A DNA stretch of 64,000 nucleotides, taken from Firmicutes bacterium AM31-12AC. Lineage in GTDB: Bacteria > Bacillota > Clostridia > Lachnospirales > Lachnospiraceae. Below the pieces are notes generated by a model. It was not told the origin of the DNA. It made no database searches and saw only the letters and a program-made list of their open reading frames with translations. Numbering within the stretch: position 1 is the first letter of the stretch; each line of letters opens with the position of its first letter. The stretch is taken from NCBI GenBank assembly GCA_003480425.1, contig QUJA01000011.1, positions 25,931-89,930 of the forward strand, in the 5' to 3' direction. Position numbers and translations under genes: made by a program. Shown piece after piece: positions 53,907 through 61,245 of this stretch.

Positions 53907-54746
53907 ATGTTTGTGAATAAAGAAGCAGTAGGAAAACGAATTTTACAGATACGCAAGAAATACGGTTACAGTATGCAGAAGTTTGGGGAAATCATAGATA
54001 ATGCCCCGAAAGGCTCTGTAAACAGTTGGGAAAAGGGTGTGAATCTTCCCAATGAGAAACGCTTGAAGCAGATTGCCACGTTGGGCAATATGACGCTGAA
54101 TGAACTTCTGTATGGTTCATTTAAAGAATATGTAGATATGCTTATCACAGAAAAACTGGGGATTGAACTGCCGGAAGAATTTACCAGAACTTTCTATTCT
54201 CTTTTAGAGCAGAACGGATTTACCTACGGGGATGATATCGAAATTGTCCGGCTTGTAAACGGCTTTCTGACTTATCATAACCTTACAACAAAAGAAACCG
54301 CCATTTTCTATCAGCCAACTGCATACTCCGGCGATTATTTTGACGGTATCATACAAAAAGCGGATTCTTCCGTTCTGGTCTGCCGGGCATATGCAGATAA
54401 GGCAAACAACACCTTACATATCATTCCGGCTTTTGAGAATGGACAGACTGAGGAAGTAGCAGACTTCTTTCATGCACTGAAAAGCATAACCGCTCCACAC
54501 AACAACAATTATTTCACTTCCGGCTTTCTGACACTCGGACTGGCATTGAGAGATTCCAAAGTAATTATCTATGGAATTGATGAAAAACAGGGAACAGCAC
54601 AGGTAATCCCTTACGAATATGATTGCGAATCAGACGCTTATATCCAGAATGAACATCTGGCATATACCAGACAGGATAGCTTTTTCCGAGAAGCCACGAA
54701 AGAAGCGGTCTATCGGAAAATGCAATCCGACAGAAGTAACCCATAA
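53907..54746 (+). CDS. XRE-family transcriptional regulator of the element
   Basis: 279 residues from the ATG at 53907 (GAGG seven bases before). The N-terminal helix-turn-helix (RILQIRKKYGYSMQKFGEIIDNAPKGSVNSWEKGVNLPNEKRLKQIATL) is followed by about 200 residues with no recognised domain. It is the only plus-strand gene in the element, read away from the HelP/relaxase genes, which suggests control of the transfer/excision genes through the shared 280-bp region upstream. Confidence 0.82.
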   Translation: MFVNKEAVGKRILQIRKKYGYSMQKFGEIIDNAPKGSVNSWEKGVNLPNEKRLKQIATLGNMTLNELLYGSFKEYVDMLITEKLGIELPEEFTRTFYSLLEQNGFTYGDDIEIVRLVNGFLTYHNLTTKETAIFYQPTAYSGDYFDGIIQKADSSVLVCRAYADKANNTLHIIPAFENGQTEEVADFFHALKSITAPHNNNYFTSGFLTLGLALRDSKVIIYGIDEKQGTAQVIPYEYDCESDAYIQNEHLAYTRQDSFFREATKEAVYRKMQSDRSNP

Positions 54747-54753
54747 GATAAAC

Positions 54754-54792
54754 AAGAGGACTTGCAAGGTTTGTGACCTTTCAAGTCCTCTT
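54754..54792 (+). terminator. Terminator after the XRE regulator
   Basis: AAGAGGACTTG (54754-54764) and CAAGTCCTCTT (54782-54792), with an inner AAGGT/ACCTT pairing. Starts eight bases past the stop codon. Confidence 0.88.
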
Positions 54793-54916
54793 ATGTATCA
54801 TGATGGTATTGGCTGTGTCCGTTCCGTAAAGGACTGCCCTACGGCGTCTCGGCTTCGCCTTGTTCCTTTACCTCACTAATAATAATGTTCTGATAGCAGA
54901 ACTCTTACTTATACTT

Positions 54917-55285
54917 TTATCTTACTATTCTTTCAATTTTTACCGTTTCACCATCAATATTATACTTAAAAAAATAAAATTTAATAACATTTCCTTCTGA
55001 TACTTGTTCTAGATCACCTTTACACTTAGTACAATCTAAACTAACTTTTGTCGTATCAAAAAATAGACTACTTTCTTCCTTCTCATTTAGTTCTATTAAA
55101 AGTGTATCAAAAGTTTTCTCTACAACAACCCCACTCAAATGAAACCAATGAGAATTATCATCTCCACTAGAACGCAACTCCATATTTTGACGATTCTCCT
55201 TAAAAACATTTCCTTTTACGCCAAGCACAATTAATACTATTGCAAGCAAAAGTATGATTAACAAAATCAATCGTTTCTTATCCAT
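54917..55285 (-). CDS. Small membrane-anchored protein, cargo of the element
   Basis: 122 residues from an ATG at 55285. A basic start and one membrane segment (DKKRLILLIILLLAIVLIVLGV) precede a soluble domain with a CTKC pair. No family recognised. It follows the cysteine-protease remnant; the two may once have formed a unit (exported enzyme and partner). Confidence 0.5.
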   Translation of the reverse strand: MDKKRLILLIILLLAIVLIVLGVKGNVFKENRQNMELRSSGDDNSHWFHLSGVVVEKTFDTLLIELNEKEESSLFFDTTKVSLDCTKCKGDLEQVSEGNVIKFYFFKYNIDGETVKIERIVR

Positions 55286-55330
55286 TAAATGTAGTCCCCG
55301 ATATGTCTGTCCAACTATCAAAATCAAAAT

Positions 55331-55918
55331 TCAAATAACGTACTGTATCCCCCATCCATCAAATACCATCAATGTATGTACTGTATTTCCAGAATTATAT
55401 GCTCGCAAAGTTGCATATCCCTCTGCTGCCATTGAATGCCCCGCACGTTCTCCAGTATCACTGCTAATTATACCACAATGGACAACTGCTATATCTCCTC
55501 TATCAATGCAATTAGTGAAAAAATTATAATTGGGACTATAGTCAGTATTTTGTGTTACAGAAACATTCTTTCCAGCACAAAAGTCCACAAATCCAGGTCC
55601 AATATTGCCAATAGTTGTTGAACCATATGTTATTCCTCCACTCTCCGATGAAACTGTCGTTCCTGTTGAATCCCAAATATCCATATAATCACCTGCAATA
55701 TCTGTATAATCAACAGCATTATAATATGCACCACATGCTAATAATGCACTAACTGCACATGCATAATGTCCTGTTACACTTTCTATATACGGCTCATTAA
55801 AGGAAATAAATTCTTGAAGATGATTTGTTGAAACAAGCGTGTAGTTTTCATAAACTTCAGCAACATCTAGCAAAACCTCATCCCAAGTAGCTGGGTCTTT
55901 TCCCCTACTCTCATTCAA
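55331..55918 (-). pseudogene. Papain/C39-like cysteine peptidase, 5'-truncated
   Basis: 195 residues if read from a TTG at 55918. The candidate catalytic Cys is in YACAVSALLACG, His in AGHSMAAEGY and Asp in LMVFDGWG, so the core of a papain-like fold is complete. There is no signal peptide, propeptide or ribosome site; the frame closes at a TAA nine codons before the TTG. A full gene would be expected to have a secretion signal, so this is most likely a remnant or one that lost its 5' end. An intact cytoplasmic protein cannot be ruled out. Confidence 0.55.
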
Positions 55919-56187
55919 TGACAGTACTGTTTTTTCTAATGTTTACTTTAATAATATATCTTATTTCCTATTTTGTCTATATTTTTTATGTTTATTTCAA
56001 ATATTTCATTCTATTTTATTTTTATCAAACTATTTTCAAACAAATCCAAACAAAGAATCTCGGGGCAAATTTCGGTCAAATCAGGATAAATAAATATAAC
56101 ACTTTATATGTAAGTCAATTTTAAAAAAGCCTGTAATTCCGGGCTTTACAACACTTTGTAACACAATATAAACCAGTTCGATAATCC
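55919..56187. other. Right end of the element, AT-rich, no gene
   Basis: AT-rich sequence without a supported gene between the peptidase remnant and attR. It holds arm-type motifs TCGGGGCAAAT (56060-56070) and TCGGTCAAAT (56072-56081), matching the left-end pair at 50515-50535 in sequence, orientation and spacing. Confidence 0.5.
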
Positions 56188-56212
56188 CTCATTCCTTTAG
56201 ATAACTATAAAA
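56188..56212 (+). repeat. Attachment-site core, right copy (attR)
   Basis: Exact second copy of the 25-base core at 50423-50447. It is followed by AACACCAAAATCCG, closer to the equivalent part of small RNA 1 (AACACGAAATCCG) than the sequence now behind attL. Confidence 0.8.
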
Positions 56213-56217
56213 ACACC

Positions 56218-56250
56218 AAAATCCGCTAGTCCTTGTGATTAGCGGGTTTT
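56218..56250 (+). terminator. Displaced native terminator of small RNA 2
   Basis: AATCCGCTAGTC / GATTAGCGGGTT with TTTT, a terminator of the same family as those of the two small RNAs. It has no gene in front of it now. Before integration it would have ended small RNA 2. Confidence 0.7.
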
Positions 56251-56282
56251 GCGTTGTATATATTATGTATATATCTCAAATC

Positions 56283-57209
56283 CTATATTCTATTTTCCAT
56301 CCATGCCAGAATATCCTGATAAACTTGATCTCGGTCTGTCTCATTTAACAACTCATGCCGGTCTCCTGCATACAACTGTAATGTAACATCCCTGATTCCT
56401 GACTCTTTATACTTTTCATAAACCTTACGGACACCCTTTCCGCACTTTCCGGCCGGATCTTCTACTCCTGCAGCCATAAGGATTGGAAGATGTTTCGGAA
56501 TCATAAATACATTCTCTTTCTTTTCCATTCGTGTCATGCCTTCTAGCATATTGCCGTATGCATTAACTGTAAAGTGGAAAGAACAAAGAGGATCATTGAC
56601 ATATTCCTGGAGCTTCTCATCATCACTGGTAACCCAGTCAGCTCTTGTCTTCGGATGTTTGAATTTCTTATTAAACGTTCCGATTACCATGTCCTCAACT
56701 AATTTACTTCTATAATGGTCGCCTTTTACTACTGCAATACCTTTACACAATACCTTTCCAAAATTCAATACCGGTATCGGACGTTCCGCAACAACTCCAA
56801 TTAATATTGCACCTGCAAGTCCATTGCCGTACATCTGGATATATTGGCGCAAAAGGATTGAACCCATACTATGTCCTAACATAAAGTATGGAACATCCGG
56901 ATATTTCTTTGTAGTCTTTGTTCGAAGCATATGCATGTCTGCAAGCAGACACGCATTGCCATATTCTTTTTGAAAATATCCATATTCTAGCTTACTCTGA
57001 ACAGATTTACCATGTCCTAGATGATCGTTACCAACTACATAAATACCTTGTTCACTTAAAAACTGGGCGAATTCATCATAGCGATCTACATATTCTATCA
57101 TTCCATGACAAATCTGCAGTACTGCTTTTATTTCCCCTTCTGGTTTCCATTCAATTGTATGGATTTCAGTATTACCATCTTTTGATGGAAAATAAAATTC
57201 ATCTTTCAT
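56283..57209 (-). CDS. Alpha/beta hydrolase (monoglyceride lipase / lysophospholipase type)
   Basis: 308 residues. The nucleophile elbow is GHSMGS (PYFMLGHSMGSILLRQYI), the early motif QICHGMIEY is present, and the catalytic His is in YAGDRHELLNE with the Asp in AAGVEDPAGK. The cap region is of the serine-aminopeptidase S33/Hydrolase-4 type. No signal peptide, so it acts inside the cell on monoacylglycerols or lysolipids; the exact substrate is not known. It lies 8 bp after citrate synthase. Confidence 0.85.
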   Translation of the reverse strand: MKDEFYFPSKDGNTEIHTIEWKPEGEIKAVLQICHGMIEYVDRYDEFAQFLSEQGIYVVGNDHLGHGKSVQSKLEYGYFQKEYGNACLLADMHMLRTKTTKKYPDVPYFMLGHSMGSILLRQYIQMYGNGLAGAILIGVVAERPIPVLNFGKVLCKGIAVVKGDHYRSKLVEDMVIGTFNKKFKHPKTRADWVTSDDEKLQEYVNDPLCSFHFTVNAYGNMLEGMTRMEKKENVFMIPKHLPILMAAGVEDPAGKCGKGVRKVYEKYKESGIRDVTLQLYAGDRHELLNETDRDQVYQDILAWMENRI

Positions 57210-57217
57210 GTTAACCT

Positions 57218-58585
57218 CTACCTGTCATCTAATTTAATATAATCTCGATATGGTGCAAGCGGTTTGTATGCCGGTCGAATAATTTTATCTACATTCTTCA
57301 GCTCTTCGAGACGATGTGCACTCCATCCAACGATACGTGCAGCTGCAAAAATTGGTGTATATAATGCTGGTGGAAGATCTAACATGCTATATACCAGGCC
57401 ACTGTAAAAATCAACGTTGGCATTAACACCCTTATACATCTTACGTTTTTGTGCAATTACTTCCGGTGCCATCTTCTCTACTTTCTCGTATAATGCATAC
57501 TCTTTCTCGCAGCCTTTTTCAATTGCAAGCTCTTTTACAAACTTCTTAAATATCTCAGCACGTGGGTCTGATACAGAATAAATCGCATGTCCCATTCCAT
57601 AAATCAGTCCTTTGCGGTCAAATACTTCTTTATTCAGCAGCGCTTCCAGATAACCTCTGACCTCATCATCATCTGTCCAATCTTTCACACAGAACTTCAT
57701 ATCTTCAAACATCTGCGTTACCTTAATATTCGCACCGCCATGCTTTGGTCCTTTTAAAGAAGCCATTGCTGCAGAAATAGTAGAATATGTATCTGTTCCC
57801 GAAGAAGTAACCACATGGGTTGTAAACGTTGAGTTGTTACCACCGCCATGGTCCATATGCAGAACCAGGGCCATATCCAGAATCTCTGCTTCCAGTGCGG
57901 TATACTGTCGATTTTCACGAAGCATCATCAAAATATTCTCTGCAGTTGATAATGACGGATCTGGTGCATAAATATATAAATCCTGACCTCTTCGATAGTT
58001 ATACGCATGATACCCATATACCATCAGCATCGGAAACTGTGCGATCAAATTCAGACACTGACGTAAAACATTAGGAATATCTGTATCGTCTGCCTTCACA
58101 TCATAAGAATATAATTGTAAAATACAGCGTGAAATATTATTCATCATATCTCTGCTCGGTGCTTTCATAATTACATCTCGAACAAAGTTCGGCGGAAGCA
58201 TCCTGCGCTGTGCTAACATCTGCTGAAAATCTTTTAATTCTGTCACGTTCGGCAATTCACCAAAAAGGAGCAAATATGCGATCTCTTCAAATCCTGAATG
58301 CTTGGCATCCAAAAATCCTTTTACCAAATCTTTGATGTTATATCCGCGATAATAGAGATTACCTGCACACGGCACTTCTTCTCCGTCCACAATCTTCTTT
58401 GCACAAACATCTGATATATTTGTCAGTCCTGCTAATACACCTTTACCATTCAAGTCACGCAATCCACGTTTTACCTCATACTTTTCATATAAGTCTCTGT
58501 CGATTGCATTATTCTCCTCACACTTACGTGCTAATTGCTGGATTGCAGGAGTGTTGTTAAATAAAATGTCGTCTACATCTCTCAT
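57218..58585 (-). CDS. Citrate synthase
   Basis: 455 residues of the citrate/2-methylcitrate synthase family. Active-site segments LVLHMDHGGGNNSTF, SLKGPKHGGAN and MGHAIYSVSDPRAEIF hold the expected His and Asp. It condenses oxaloacetate and acetyl-CoA, giving glutamate precursors in an anaerobe with a partial TCA cycle. It could prefer propionyl-CoA; sequence reading does not decide. GGAGG precedes the ATG. Confidence 0.92.
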   Translation of the reverse strand: MRDVDDILFNNTPAIQQLARKCEENNAIDRDLYEKYEVKRGLRDLNGKGVLAGLTNISDVCAKKIVDGEEVPCAGNLYYRGYNIKDLVKGFLDAKHSGFEEIAYLLLFGELPNVTELKDFQQMLAQRRMLPPNFVRDVIMKAPSRDMMNNISRCILQLYSYDVKADDTDIPNVLRQCLNLIAQFPMLMVYGYHAYNYRRGQDLYIYAPDPSLSTAENILMMLRENRQYTALEAEILDMALVLHMDHGGGNNSTFTTHVVTSSGTDTYSTISAAMASLKGPKHGGANIKVTQMFEDMKFCVKDWTDDDEVRGYLEALLNKEVFDRKGLIYGMGHAIYSVSDPRAEIFKKFVKELAIEKGCEKEYALYEKVEKMAPEVIAQKRKMYKGVNANVDFYSGLVYSMLDLPPALYTPIFAAARIVGWSAHRLEELKNVDKIIRPAYKPLAPYRDYIKLDDR

Positions 58586-58616
58586 TGTTGCTCCTCCTTC
58601 ACGTCGTATTCATTTC

Positions 58617-58655
58617 ATTATACTAAAACTTTACCTATTATACAATGAATTGTAT
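58617..58655 (-). promoter_or_regulatory. Citrate synthase promoter with palindrome over the -35 box
   Basis: Minus strand TTGTAT (58640-58645), 17 bases, TATAAT (58617-58622). A perfect palindrome ATACAAT-GA-ATTGTAT (58640-58655) covers the -35, as expected for a repressor operator. Confidence 0.65.
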
Positions 58656-58693
58656 ATTAAATTTTACACTAACAGGTTATAAAGTTTTTATAT

Positions 58694-59572
58694 TTATTGC
58701 TCTGCACTCGATAAAATATTACTCAATCTTGCGAATTCCTCTAGAGTCAAAGCTTCACCTCGCACACTTGCTCCCTTGCCAAGAGTTTCAATTGCAGCTT
58801 CAATTTCTTCTTTGCTAAATTGAATTTCGGGTGAGTTTTTCAAACCATTCACAAGCGTTTTTCGTCTCTGATTAAATGAGGCACGAATAATCCGGAACAT
58901 CAATTTTTCATCTGCAACCTGTACCGGTGGTTCCTCATATCTCTCAAGACGGATTACCGCAGACCCGACTTTCGGACGAGGCATAAAACAGTTTGGCGGT
59001 ACATTTGCCACTATATATGGTTTTGCGTAATACTGTACTGCAAGCGACAATGCTCCATAATCTTTTGTTCCCGGTCCGACCTGCATACGGTCTGCTACTT
59101 CCTTCTGTACCATAACCGTAATGCTCTTCAGGGGAACATGATTCTCAAATAATCCCATAATAATCGGTGTTGTAATATAATATGGCAGGTTCGCTACCAC
59201 TTTGATCGGCTTTCCGCCATTTTCCTCTTCTGCTAATTTTGCAAGATTCACCTTCAAAACATCCTGGTTTATAATCTGAACATTGTCATATTCTGACAAT
59301 GTATCTTCCAGAATCGGAATCAATGTCTTATCAATCTCTACTGCAACTACTTTCCCCGCTGCACATGCCAGATACTGTGTCATAGTCCCAATCCCTGGTC
59401 CAATCTCTAATACCATATCATCCTTTGTAATTTCTGCCGAAGCAATAATTTTATCTAATACGTGTGTATCAATCAAAAAATTCTGTCCAAATTTTTTCTG
59501 AAATGAAAAATTATATTTTTGTAATACAGCAATTGTATTTTGCGGATTCCCTAATGTAGGTTCTTTCATCAA
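58694..59572 (-). CDS. rsmA: 16S rRNA dimethyladenosine transferase RsmA (KsgA)
   Basis: 292 residues. KFGQNFLIDTHVLDKI, SAM motif VLEIGPGIGTMTQYLA, and NLPYYITTP, the adenine-methylating NLPY motif. It dimethylates two adjacent adenines near the 3' end of 16S rRNA. Next to tatD as in other Firmicutes; the M5 RNase gene often found between them is missing here. Confidence 0.96.
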   Translation of the reverse strand: MMKEPTLGNPQNTIAVLQKYNFSFQKKFGQNFLIDTHVLDKIIASAEITKDDMVLEIGPGIGTMTQYLACAAGKVVAVEIDKTLIPILEDTLSEYDNVQIINQDVLKVNLAKLAEEENGGKPIKVVANLPYYITTPIIMGLFENHVPLKSITVMVQKEVADRMQVGPGTKDYGALSLAVQYYAKPYIVANVPPNCFMPRPKVGSAVIRLERYEEPPVQVADEKLMFRIIRASFNQRRKTLVNGLKNSPEIQFSKEEIEAAIETLGKGASVRGEALTLEEFARLSNILSSAEQ

Positions 59573-59629
59573 ATTTCTCCTCTTTTATATCCCCTGCTCT
59601 ATACATCTAAGTTCTCACAGGATTTACTT

Positions 59630-60397
59630 TTATCTATCTAAGCCATAAAATTTTCTTGCATTCTCTTCTGTCACAGCAATCACTTCTTCCGTAGTAGTTC
59701 CTTTCAACTGTGCAATTGTCTGTGCCACATAAATCAGATTCGAAGATGCATTTCTCTTTCCACGATTCGGTTCCGGTGCAAGATATGGACAATCTGTTTC
59801 CAAAACAATATGCGACAATGGTACTGCTTTTACAACTTCCTTTAACTTTTTTGCGTTCTTAAATGTCACAACGCCGCCAATACCTAACAGATAACCCATT
59901 TTGACGTATTCTTCTGCCATCTCTTTTGAATACGAATAACAATGAATAATCGCCTTCATATCAGCTGCATGTTCTTTCATAATCTCCATTGTATCCTGAG
60001 CAGCTTCTCTGCTATGAATGTTAACCGGCATATTTAGCTTTCTCGCCAGCTGTAGTTGACATATAAACCATTCTTTCTGAATTTCATGCTGCTCTTTATC
60101 CCAATAATAATCCAGTCCAATCTCTCCTACTGCCACGATTTTCTCTTCATGAAGTAATTGTTCCATCCGTGCAAAATTCTCTTCATTCAAATCACCCACT
60201 TCATCCGGATGTACCCCAATCATCCCATATACGAATGAGTATCTTCTCGTCAATTCGAGTACACGCTCCCAGGAATCTACCGTAGCACTTGCATCAACGA
60301 TTGTTCCAACGCCTTGTTCCTGCATAGAACTTAATATCTGGTCTCTGTCCTCATCAAATTGTTTATCATCATAATGTGCATGTGTATCAAATATCAT
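59630..60397 (-). CDS. tatD: TatD-family metal-dependent DNase
   Basis: 255 residues from the ATG at 60397, one base after the stop of the sigma-like gene upstream (AAGGATAA). Metal ligands: DTHAHYDD (His-x-His), EIGLDYYW, NIHSREA, HCYSYS and ETDCPYLAPEPNRGKRN. A longer reading to 60472 lies inside the upstream gene and is rejected. Confidence 0.95.
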   Translation of the reverse strand: MIFDTHAHYDDKQFDEDRDQILSSMQEQGVGTIVDASATVDSWERVLELTRRYSFVYGMIGVHPDEVGDLNEENFARMEQLLHEEKIVAVGEIGLDYYWDKEQHEIQKEWFICQLQLARKLNMPVNIHSREAAQDTMEIMKEHAADMKAIIHCYSYSKEMAEEYVKMGYLLGIGGVVTFKNAKKLKEVVKAVPLSHIVLETDCPYLAPEPNRGKRNASSNLIYVAQTIAQLKGTTTEEVIAVTEENARKFYGLDR

Positions 60398-60398
60398 G

Positions 60399-61157
60399 TT
60401 AGTTATCCTTATATTCTTTAAACTTATCGTACATCTCTTCACCTGCCAGTTTAATGATATCCAAAATTTCATCCTCAGATATCTTCATATGTTCTGCAAG
60501 CTCACTCATCGTAATTCCACGGCCTTTTTCATCTGCCATTTTATGCAATGTCTCATCCAGATTGTTAACCTGGTTTTCCATCTTTTTATCACGGCGTTTT
60601 AATTCTTTATGCTCTTCCATCATCGCCAGAATTCCCTGTCTGATTTCCTGCTGAATAAATGCATCTGCATCATCTTCCGGAAGCATATCTAACGCTAAGA
60701 TCAAACTGACATTTCCTTCCTGCACACAATCGCCAAGACAAATTCCTTCCTCATGAAGTTCTTTCGCAATCTCTACTACCTGTGGAAGATAAAGCTCTAT
60801 CAATCTGCTCTTTGCAAGCGCATCCTGTGCAACTGCCTTCTTTAAAAGTTCTGCTCTCTCGCCCTCCTGCTCTTGCTTCATAGCTTTCAAATCTTCTGTA
60901 TACTCCGCCAAATACTGCTTTTCTTCATCTGAAAATTTGTTCTCATCTATCTGTTCTGTTGTTTGCTGTTTATAATATCCTGACACAACAATCTTCTGCG
61001 ACATCAAAAAATCATATACTAACAGCATCTGTTCCTCTGTCAGCCCATCCTCTGCAAAAAATTCTTTAATCTGTTCATTTGTCAAACGTTTATCCTGTAC
61101 ATCTGCCTGTTCCAGCAGCTCTTCTAATTTCTTACGAAACTGTGATTGCTCAATCAT
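60399..61157 (-). CDS. Sigma-70-like protein without region 4
   Basis: 252 residues. The N-terminal 60 residues resemble sigma region 1.1 (KLEELLEQADVQDKRLTNEQIKEFF...LTEEQMLLVYDFL). Then LAKSRLIELYLPQVVEIAKELHEEGICLGDCVQEGNVSLILALDML is a region 2.1-2.2-like core-binding helix. The next part, QEIRQGILAMMEEHKELK, aligns only loosely with 2.3-2.4 and lacks its aromatic residues; GITMSELAEHMKISEDEILDII looks like region 3. Region 4 is absent. It could bind RNA polymerase without directing normal promoter recognition. It leads the tatD-rsmA operon. Confidence 0.7.
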   Translation of the reverse strand: MIEQSQFRKKLEELLEQADVQDKRLTNEQIKEFFAEDGLTEEQMLLVYDFLMSQKIVVSGYYKQQTTEQIDENKFSDEEKQYLAEYTEDLKAMKQEQEGERAELLKKAVAQDALAKSRLIELYLPQVVEIAKELHEEGICLGDCVQEGNVSLILALDMLPEDDADAFIQQEIRQGILAMMEEHKELKRRDKKMENQVNNLDETLHKMADEKGRGITMSELAEHMKISEDEILDIIKLAGEEMYDKFKEYKDN

Positions 61158-61177
61158 ATTTTCCTCCCGATAATTTT

Positions 61178-61230
61178 AAATCTATCCGATATAATGTATT
61201 TATTATATCGGATAGATTTGCATTTGACAA
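61178..61230 (-). promoter_or_regulatory. Promoter of the sigma-like gene within an 18-bp perfect inverted repeat
   Basis: Minus strand TTGTCA (61225-61230), 17 bases, TATAAT (61202-61207). The -10 box lies in a perfect inverted repeat with 18-base arms (61178-61195 and 61202-61219) and a six-base centre. It may be an operator, and it may also end the beta-propeller gene whose stop is 27 bases away. Confidence 0.7.
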
Positions 61231-61245
61231 TTCCAGAATCTTACT

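Larger units (their letters stand above)
50448..56212. mobile_element. Integrative mobilizable element (MobT type), about 5.8 kb
   Basis: Bounded by identical 25-base repeats. Content: tyrosine integrase and excisionase (51-52 kb), MobT relaxase with an oriT of the Tn916/ICEBs1 type, a HelP-like protein, a divergent XRE regulator and two cargo genes. There are no FtsK-like coupling protein and no type IV secretion genes, so it must use the conjugation apparatus of another element. Base composition of the replication genes is richer in G+C than the neighbouring chromosome. It is inserted at the 3' part of a small RNA gene. Confidence 0.82.

Noticed and set aside
50448..56212. Full conjugative element
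   Set aside because: No coupling protein or type IV secretion genes between the attachment sites; relaxase, oriT and integrase only fit a mobilizable element.
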